Shown here piece after piece: positions 40,474 through 46,614 of a stretch of DNA of 46,614 bases. Every line of letters starts with the position of its first letter. Position 1 is the stretch's first letter. The stretch is from contig LKNA01000017.1 of the NCBI GenBank assembly GCA_001564065.1, positions 1 to 46,614 on the forward strand, written 5' to 3'. Both the position numbers and the translations under genes were made by a program. This DNA is from Chitinophagaceae bacterium T5-Br10_B2g13. Lineage in GTDB: Bacteria > Bacteroidota > Rhodothermia > Balneolales > Balneolaceae. The notes below the pieces were generated by a model, which did not search any database, was not told the DNA's origin, and worked only from the letters and a program-made list of their open reading frames with translations.

Positions 40474-42927
40474 ATGAATAATAGACTGATACTGCTCTTC
40501 GCTTTTTTACTCTTGCCAATTGGAATTTATGCTCAGGAAAGTATTGATGAGATAACCTCAGGAATGGAGAAATATGAGGGTTTTTTCGATTTCTGGTGGG
40601 ATGATGATACCGGTAAAATCTGGCTCGAAATCGATAAACTAGACCGGGAGTTTATCTACGTGAACTCAATGGCTGCAGGCGTGGGATCTAATGATATTGG
40701 GCTGGACCGCAGTCAGTTGGGAAATACAAGGATTGTAAAGTTTGTTCGGATTGGCCCGAAGGTATTGATGGTTCAGCCAAATTATGATTACCGGGCAACT
40801 TCTGACAACCGCCTTGAGCAGAAGTCTATTGAAGAGGCTTTTGCTCAGTCAACTCTCTTTGGGTTTGAAATAGAGGCGCGCGATGGGGATCGTGTTTTAG
40901 TGGATATAACGAACTTTTTGATGCAGGATGCGCATGGCGTAGCCGACCGTCTTCGAAGAAATAATCAGGGGAATTACTCTGTAGACCAATCCAGATCTGC
41001 CATCTATTTGCCGGGAACGTTTAATTTTCCAAAAAACTCTGAATTTGAGGCGATGCTCACATTCACGGGTTCAGGTGCAGGAGGCTGGCTGCGGTCGGTT
41101 GCTCCTTCATCTGACGCCGTTACCGTTCGTTTGCACCACTCATTTGTGGAGCTTCCCGACGATGGTTACAAACCGCGAAAGTTTGATCCGCGATCCGGGT
41201 TTTTCCCGATATCATATCAGGACTACAGCACGCCGATTGGAGAAGATATAACGAAAAGGTATGCTGTTCGTCACAGGCTCGAAAAGAAAAATCCGGAAGC
41301 TGAAATTAGTGAACCTGTAGAACCGATTGTTTTTTATCTGGACAACGGAACGCCTGAACCCATCCGTACTGCACTTCTTGATGGAGCGCGATGGTGGGAT
41401 GAGGCGTTTGAAGCCGCCGGTTATAAAAACGCTTTCCAGGTAAAGGTTCTCCCTGATGATGCTCATCCGCTTGATGTGCGCTACAATGTCATTAACTGGG
41501 TTCACCGATCAACGCGCGGATGGTCTTATGGATCCTCCGTGGTCGATCCCAGAACCGGCGAGATCATCAAAGGAAATGTACTTCTGGGTTCGCTTAGGGT
41601 ACGGCAGGATTATATGATTGCAGAGGGATTACTTGCCCCCTACGAAGAGGGCGTTGAGCCCGATCCCGTTATGCTGGAAATGGCACTTAACAGGATCCGA
41701 CAGCTTTCAGCTCATGAAATTGGCCATACGCTTGGGATTGCTCATAATTTTGCGGCCAGCGTTAATGATCTGGCATCAGTAATGGATTATCCGCACCCGA
41801 TGGTTTCGATCAACGATGACGGATCTCTTAATCTGGATGAGGCTTATGACATCGGAATAGGCGACTGGGATAAACGAGCCGTAATCTGGGGATATCAGGA
41901 TTTTCCGGATAGTGTGGATGAGGAAGAGGCTCTGGAAGAAATTATTTTGGAAACCATAGATCAGGGCTACCTCTTTTTGTCAGACGAGGTGGCTCGTCCG
42001 CAGGGCGGGGCTCATCCCGACGCACACCTTTGGGAATACGGCACGGATGTAGTGGCTCAGCTGGGACATATCATGGAAGTGCGTGAAAAAGCCCTCAATC
42101 AGTTTGGTGAAAAAAATATCCGTATGGGCAGGCCAATGGGGGATCTGCAGGATGTGCTGGTACCGATCTATCTGTTTCATCGCTATCAAACCGAAGCCAC
42201 AGTTAAATTGATTGGCGGAATGGATTTCGCCTACCAGATGCGTGGCGACGGCCAGCCGGGACCGGAATTGGTGAACGCCGACGTGCAGCGAGCAGCTCTT
42301 GACCAAATTTTGAAAACCCTGGATCCGGAAGCCCTGGCTCTGCCTGAGCGACTGCTAGATGTAATCCCTCCAAAACCGGCCCGGATAAGTGCTACTCGGG
42401 AAAACTTCAGGGGTTATACCGACCCTGCAATAGATCCTGTAGCAATGGCTGAAGTGGCGGCCAACCATACCGCTTCGCTGATTTTTAATCCGGAACGGGC
42501 AGCGAGGCTGACTCTTCAATCAGCCCGAGACAGCGAGTACCCTGATCTGCATGAAGTGTTTAGGGAGGTGATTCACAACACCATATTAGACGATGCCAGG
42601 ACAGGTTATCTCGGTTCAGTTCAGAGGGGAATCAACATGTCTGTATTGAGAAACTTTATACAATTGGCAGCAAATGAAAATATTTCACCTGATGTGCAGG
42701 CTTTAACTCATATGATGCTTACACACATTAAAGGTCATTTAGAGGAACGAGCAGAAAGTAGTGATGAAATGATCTGGCGGGCCCACTACGTTCAGTCATC
42801 TTCATTGATCGAGAAATTTCTGGCAAATGGGAGTGAGTTCTCAACTCCTCCTGCGCCCTACACGCCGCCCGGAGCACCCATTGGCAGCGGTATGATGAAT
42901 GCAGACCTGCTGATGTGTGAGTTTTGA
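40474..42927 (+). CDS. Secreted zinc-dependent metalloprotease (DUF5117/DUF4953 type)
   Basis: An 817-residue secreted protein. The signal peptide spans about residues 1-20 (LILLFAFLLLPIGIYAQ). The N-terminal half (about 30-290) fits the DUF5117 region seen in Bacteroidota metalloproteases, including YEGFFDFWWDDDTGKIWLEI. The zinc site is HEIGHTLGIAH, with His414, Glu415, His418 and His424, the metzincin-like HExxHxxGxxH pattern, and SVMDYPHP provides a downstream Met-turn candidate. The C-terminal 300 residues are helical. Substrates are unknown. It is monocistronic with a terminator after the stop. Confidence 0.92.
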   Translation: MNNRLILLFAFLLLPIGIYAQESIDEITSGMEKYEGFFDFWWDDDTGKIWLEIDKLDREFIYVNSMAAGVGSNDIGLDRSQLGNTRIVKFVRIGPKVLMVQPNYDYRATSDNRLEQKSIEEAFAQSTLFGFEIEARDGDRVLVDITNFLMQDAHGVADRLRRNNQGNYSVDQSRSAIYLPGTFNFPKNSEFEAMLTFTGSGAGGWLRSVAPSSDAVTVRLHHSFVELPDDGYKPRKFDPRSGFFPISYQDYSTPIGEDITKRYAVRHRLEKKNPEAEISEPVEPIVFYLDNGTPEPIRTALLDGARWWDEAFEAAGYKNAFQVKVLPDDAHPLDVRYNVINWVHRSTRGWSYGSSVVDPRTGEIIKGNVLLGSLRVRQDYMIAEGLLAPYEEGVEPDPVMLEMALNRIRQLSAHEIGHTLGIAHNFAASVNDLASVMDYPHPMVSINDDGSLNLDEAYDIGIGDWDKRAVIWGYQDFPDSVDEEEALEEIILETIDQGYLFLSDEVARPQGGAHPDAHLWEYGTDVVAQLGHIMEVREKALNQFGEKNIRMGRPMGDLQDVLVPIYLFHRYQTEATVKLIGGMDFAYQMRGDGQPGPELVNADVQRAALDQILKTLDPEALALPERLLDVIPPKPARISATRENFRGYTDPAIDPVAMAEVAANHTASLIFNPERAARLTLQSARDSEYPDLHEVFREVIHNTILDDARTGYLGSVQRGINMSVLRNFIQLAANENISPDVQALTHMMLTHIKGHLEERAESSDEMIWRAHYVQSSSLIEKFLANGSEFSTPPAPYTPPGAPIGSGMMNADLLMCEF

Positions 42928-42946
42928 TCATTAATAAATTACAGTG

Positions 42947-42978
42947 AAAATCCCCTCCTTATGAAGAAGGGGATTTTT
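42947..42978 (+). terminator. Intrinsic terminator after the metalloprotease gene
   Basis: AAAATCCCCTCCTT (42947-42960) pairs with AAGAAGGGGATTTT (42964-42977) with one mismatch and a 3-nt loop, followed by T residues. It lies 20 bp past the stop. Confidence 0.85.
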
Positions 42979-43082
42979 ATGTTTCGAAATCGATGTATCG
43001 TTAGCTGAACATAGGTTTCCAGGTATAAATTTAAGTCGTGTAAATTCTTTATAACAGTATAATTGGATCGGTTGGTGTGGAT

Positions 43083-44276
43083 ATGACAGACGGATTTACG
43101 TTTAAAAAAAATGATCGCGGATTTTCGGAAAAGTCGTTCGCCTTTATGCGGAAAACGATTATTCCGACGGCGAAATATCTGTTTAATCCGCGCATTACCA
43201 ATCCGGAAAATTTACCTCAAACCGGACCTTGCTTTATCTACGGCAACCATTCGAACTACTTTGACCCCTTTTTGATCAACGTTGGAATGAAGAAAGAACC
43301 AACTGCAGGTGTAATGACGAGGGATCAGTTTCACAAAACAATTCCGAGAGTATTTATGGACAGTATCGGGATTGTGCCGACCAGTAAGTATGTGCCTGAG
43401 CCGGGAATTATCCGAAGTGTGATGAAGATGATCGACCAAAATCGAATGATTGTCATATTCCCGGAGGGCGGGCGGCGATGGGACGGGAAACCAAAACCAC
43501 TCATCGAAACCACGCTTAAGCTCTTCTGGAAGATGAAGATTCCGGTCCATCCGGTTCAGATACATGGGTCGTACCTGGGGTGGCCGCGCTGGGCAGACCG
43601 TTTTCGAAAATGCAGTATGGAGCTGCGATTTATGGATCCGCTCCATGCATCAGATTTTGATACCTACGAAGAGTTTGCAGAAACTTGTCGCAATCAGATC
43701 GAATTTGATGAGTACTATCCACCTGCCGATGTACATCCTCCATTTGCTAAAAAGCCTGCGTCGGGTGTGGAGAGGTTACTTTACCGATGTCCTGATACAG
43801 GGATAAGCGGGGCTATTTTTTCTCCGGACGGGGACCATGTTTACAGCCGGCACTCGACATTCAGTTATAGAATGAACGCCTCATCCAGGCTTATTGATTC
43901 GCATGGCGAAGAGCACTCACTGATTGATCTTTTCGAAAAGATAAACAGCATACCTATCACTTTTTTGAGAGACCGGCTGGTGCTCGAAAAGCAGGGGGCA
44001 GAGCTATTTAAAATTGATCAAAATCATAAACTGCTAACGCTGGGGCGATCGCAGGCAGAATTACATGATAACCGTCTGGATATTTTTGTTGGATCGGAAG
44101 CATATCATCTGCCACTAGCGGATATTCGCTACACCTCAATAGAGCAGAACCACAAGCTTACGGTTACAACTCCGGATTTAACACTTCAAGTTGATCTGGA
44201 GGGGCAGAGTGCCCTGCAGTGGCAGCGATATATTAAGAGACTGCAAACCGGAGAAAAACCAGTAAGGCAATTATAG
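43083..44276 (+). CDS. PlsC-like acyltransferase with an extra C-terminal domain
   Basis: A 397-residue protein. Residues about 30-215 are an acyltransferase of the 1-acylglycerol-3-phosphate type. The HX4D motif is His56 to Asp61 in GNHSNYFDPF. Block III is IFPEGGRR (Glu128), followed by a lipid-contact stretch. This would acylate a glycerophospholipid or similar acceptor. Residues about 225-397 are an additional mostly-beta domain ending in ALQWQRYIKRL, which resembles the closing helix of a PH-like fold; I cannot name it. The start is ATG 43083; a GTG two codons earlier is possible. It is followed after 1 bp by the GltS-like gene. Confidence 0.85.
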   Translation: MTDGFTFKKNDRGFSEKSFAFMRKTIIPTAKYLFNPRITNPENLPQTGPCFIYGNHSNYFDPFLINVGMKKEPTAGVMTRDQFHKTIPRVFMDSIGIVPTSKYVPEPGIIRSVMKMIDQNRMIVIFPEGGRRWDGKPKPLIETTLKLFWKMKIPVHPVQIHGSYLGWPRWADRFRKCSMELRFMDPLHASDFDTYEEFAETCRNQIEFDEYYPPADVHPPFAKKPASGVERLLYRCPDTGISGAIFSPDGDHVYSRHSTFSYRMNASSRLIDSHGEEHSLIDLFEKINSIPITFLRDRLVLEKQGAELFKIDQNHKLLTLGRSQAELHDNRLDIFVGSEAYHLPLADIRYTSIEQNHKLTVTTPDLTLQVDLEGQSALQWQRYIKRLQTGEKPVRQL

Positions 44277-44277
44277 T

Positions 44278-45666
44278 ATGGAATCATGGACGTTGGAATT
44301 TTCGGCCGGCCGTTTTTTCCTGGATTTTGCCTGGCTTGGAGCGCTTCTCATTGCGGGTACACTGTTACGAAAAAAGATTCCGTTTCTTCAAAAGTACCTT
44401 ATTCCCGCAAATCTTCTGGGCGGTACCGTTGCCTTGTTAATTGGTATGAACGGGCTGGGTTGGATTGACCTGACATCCGACAGGCTTGGAGTATATGTAT
44501 ACCATCTGCTTGCACTGTTATTCATCGCTTTAGGGTTGAGGGCACCCAAAAAGCGACTTGGGCTGTCGTCAGTTAAGTTTGGCCTGATCTTCATTGCTTC
44601 CTATCTGGTTCAGGCAATAATCGGATTGTTCATTGCATTCATCCTGATTTACACCTTTATGCCGGATCTTTTTGCAGGTATCGGCCTGCTCGCTCCACTA
44701 TCTTTTGGGATGAATCCCGGGATTGCATTTTCAATCGGGCAAAACTGGGAGCAATTTGGTTTTCAATCAGGCGGAATTGTGGGTTTAACGTTTGCGGCAT
44801 TCGGATTTTTGGCAGCTTATACGATGGGAATTTGGCTTGTAAGGGCCGGAATAAGGAATGGTGAGGCGAAGTACGTAAATTCTGATGACGGGCTCTCAGG
44901 CGACGTAATGACCGGCCTGGTGAAGAATCCTGTTGCAAACTCAGATGAAAAGATCACTACATCACCTGAATCCATCGAATCTTTGACCTTTCACATTGGG
45001 CTGATCGGTTTTACATACGTTTTGACGTTTGGGTTCTTAAAGATTCTGGAGGCCGGACTTATATGGATTGGCTCAGAACAGGAGATTACCACGTTATGGT
45101 CTTTTCACTTTATCGCAGCGGCTATTCTGGCTATTGGAATCCGTAAAATCTTCGATTTCACAAAGGTAAGTGCCTACATCGACGATACCACGATGACCCG
45201 TTGCTCGAACCTGTTTATGGATTTTATGATCGTAGCTTCAGTCGCCGCAATAAGCTTCGCGGTTGTAGCGGTCTATTGGGTGCCGTTGTTAAGTATCTCT
45301 GTTTTTGCAATTCTTGCCACATGGATATTAATAAAGGTGATGACAAAAAGTGCCTTCAGGCAGTTCAGGCTTGAACGATTTGCAGCGATATTTGGAAATA
45401 TGACCGGTACCCTTCAATCCGGCCTGGTACTGCTTCGTATTCTTGATCCAACAATGAAATCTCCCGTTAGTTTTAATCTGGTTTATGGAAGCGGCCTCGC
45501 ACTGGTTTTCGGTTTTCCACTGCTTGTGTTGATCAATGCCCCGGTTCACTACTTTGCGGATGTAAATCAGGGCTTTTTGGCTGTTCTATTTACACTGATT
45601 GTCTACCTGCTGCTGATCGCCTTTTTCTGGCAATATCTCAGCAAGCCCAAAAAATCCAATCGTTAA
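44278..45666 (+). CDS. GltS/ESS-like sodium symporter, divergent
   Basis: A 462-residue permease with about 12 hydrophobic segments in two halves. PFLQKYLIPANLLGGTVAL matches the conserved FLKKYTIPEPVAGG region of E. coli GltS. The re-entrant hairpins differ: GltS SGGHGTGAAW reads FGMNPGIAFS here, and the second-half GHCGFGLGAT reads NMTGTLQSGL. Substrate selectivity is therefore probably not glutamate. A hydrophilic loop lies at about 195-235. It begins 1 bp after the acyltransferase stop and ends 19 bp before the beta-lactamase-like gene, suggesting one transcript. Confidence 0.78.
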   Translation: MESWTLEFSAGRFFLDFAWLGALLIAGTLLRKKIPFLQKYLIPANLLGGTVALLIGMNGLGWIDLTSDRLGVYVYHLLALLFIALGLRAPKKRLGLSSVKFGLIFIASYLVQAIIGLFIAFILIYTFMPDLFAGIGLLAPLSFGMNPGIAFSIGQNWEQFGFQSGGIVGLTFAAFGFLAAYTMGIWLVRAGIRNGEAKYVNSDDGLSGDVMTGLVKNPVANSDEKITTSPESIESLTFHIGLIGFTYVLTFGFLKILEAGLIWIGSEQEITTLWSFHFIAAAILAIGIRKIFDFTKVSAYIDDTTMTRCSNLFMDFMIVASVAAISFAVVAVYWVPLLSISVFAILATWILIKVMTKSAFRQFRLERFAAIFGNMTGTLQSGLVLLRILDPTMKSPVSFNLVYGSGLALVFGFPLLVLINAPVHYFADVNQGFLAVLFTLIVYLLLIAFFWQYLSKPKKSNR

Positions 45667-45685
45667 TTTTACCAATCGATGCACT

Positions 45686-46609
45686 ATGAAAAAAACAACA
45701 GCTATTGTGCTGCTACTCTGCTCTGTTTTTATATCGTGTAGTAATAATAAATACAATCGGGCAAATTTGCCTGAACAGGAGATCAGAGAGTTGACTGAAG
45801 GTTTTAAGGGAGATATTGGAATCTATGTGAAAGATTTAAAAACCGGTGCTGAATTTGCAGTGAATGCCGATACGATCTTCCCCTCTGCCAGCATGGTAAA
45901 AATTCCGATTATGGTAAAAATCTTTGACAAGATAGAGAAGGGTGAACTGGACTATCAGATGGAGTTGAAGTATGGGCCTGAGCCCGATTACGAATATTCG
46001 GGCGATATTATCAGTAATTTAATACCGGGCACAGAAGTAGCGCTTTCAGAATTAATCCATCTGATGATGTCTACATCAAATAATACAGCCAGTCTTTGGA
46101 ATCAATATCTGGCCGGAACAGGCACAGAAATTAATCGATGGCTGGAAGAGAATGGATTTGAATCAACAAGGGTGAACTCTCGGACGGATGGCAGAGTCGA
46201 AGAATTTGAAATGTATGGATGGGGGCAAACAACACCGCGCGAAATTGCCAGGTTGGTAGAGGGTATATTTAAGGGAGATGTGGTTAACAAAACGGCATCT
46301 GAACAGATGTACAGAATCATGAGCCGCAACTATTGGGACGGTGAGGCACTCTCGCAGATACCCCCAACCGTAAATGTTGCCTCGAAGAATGGAGCTGTAA
46401 GAGCGTCACGGTCTGAGGTATTGTTAGTAAATGCACCATCGGGCGATTATCTCTTTTCAGTCATCACAAAAAACCAGGAAGATACCGGCTACGAATATAA
46501 TAATGAGGGGTGGGTTATTGCCCGTAAGTTGTCGGCCATTCTTTACAGCCATTTTGAGTCGCAATCAAGTTGGGAACCTGATGAAGGCCTTAAAAATTAC
46601 CATCAATAA
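45686..46609 (+). CDS. Class A beta-lactamase-like serine hydrolase lipoprotein
   Basis: A 307-residue lipoprotein with anchor Cys18 in VFISC. The catalytic set is partial for class A beta-lactamases. SxxK is Ser69-Lys72 in FPSASMVKIP, and SxN is Ser131-Asn133 in MSTSNNTAS. KTG is replaced by Lys234-Asn235-Gly236. The omega-loop ExxLN with the deacylating Glu166 is not recognisable; RVEEFEMYGWG lies there instead. It may be a peptidoglycan-active or other serine hydrolase and not a resistance enzyme. It is the third gene of the acyltransferase/GltS-like unit. The stop at 46609 is five bases from the right end. Confidence 0.88.
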   Translation: MKKTTAIVLLLCSVFISCSNNKYNRANLPEQEIRELTEGFKGDIGIYVKDLKTGAEFAVNADTIFPSASMVKIPIMVKIFDKIEKGELDYQMELKYGPEPDYEYSGDIISNLIPGTEVALSELIHLMMSTSNNTASLWNQYLAGTGTEINRWLEENGFESTRVNSRTDGRVEEFEMYGWGQTTPREIARLVEGIFKGDVVNKTASEQMYRIMSRNYWDGEALSQIPPTVNVASKNGAVRASRSEVLLVNAPSGDYLFSVITKNQEDTGYEYNNEGWVIARKLSAILYSHFESQSSWEPDEGLKNYHQ

Positions 46610-46614
46610 AAAAA

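Overview
The window looks like a chromosomal stretch of a Bacteroidota-like, probably Balneolota/Rhodothermota-type, bacterium with moderate GC. The assignment rests on content: a DUF4293 membrane protein, a DUF5686/CarboxypepD_reg-like surface protein, a DUF5117-type zinc metalloprotease, an OmpA lipoprotein with thrombospondin type-3 repeats, a YpdA-type (bacillithiol) reductase and a pyrR-pyrB pair. Genes are densely packed. I see no insertion sequence, prophage, CRISPR array or rRNA.

Region 1 (1-5218, minus strand). Three genes overlap by ATGA: a C39-like cysteine peptidase, a RimK-like ATP-grasp ligase with its own N-terminal domain, and a GCS2-type glutamate-cysteine-ligase-like enzyme cut by the left edge. 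The set looks like a dedicated pathway for making and trimming a peptide-like metabolite or tag. Several TTGATAAC-like boxes lie just upstream of it. A GmhB-like HAD phosphatase lacking the zinc cysteines and a CynX-type MFS permease follow.

Region 2 (5300-16600). It holds pyrR-pyrB, an EamA exporter, then a tetR-tolC-adaptor-RND pump operon whose permease carries about six extra hydrophobic segments. After a hairpin terminator come a DUF4293 protein and a second EamA exporter.

Region 3 (16800-27300). It holds an MltF-like lytic transglycosylase lipoprotein, a STAS / anti-sigma kinase / PP2C partner-switching operon, a candidate ~70-nt small RNA, a small outer-membrane protein, a SPOR lipoprotein, an orphan FbpC-like ABC ATPase, a DUF5686 protein and the OmpA/TSP3 lipoprotein.

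Region 4 (27394-34650). A tRNA-Ala(GGC) with a textbook promoter precedes a tight four-gene operon: a secreted protein of unknown function, a FecR-domain protein, a large predicted outer-membrane barrel and a CHASE2-adenylate cyclase. The operon reads like an envelope-to-cAMP signalling device. The small SRP RNA follows it.

Region 5 (34647-46614). It holds a YpdA-type reductase, a YheT-type hydrolase, a Ppx/GppA phosphatase with HD domain, a secreted ankyrin protein, a penicillin-binding-like serine hydrolase, a zinc metalloprotease, and an operon of a PlsC-like acyltransferase with an extra C-terminal domain, a divergent GltS-like permease and a class A beta-lactamase-like lipoprotein.

The two strongest candidates for undescribed systems are the amidoligase/peptidase trio at 1-3355 and the FecR/barrel/CHASE2-cyclase operon at 27653-34486.
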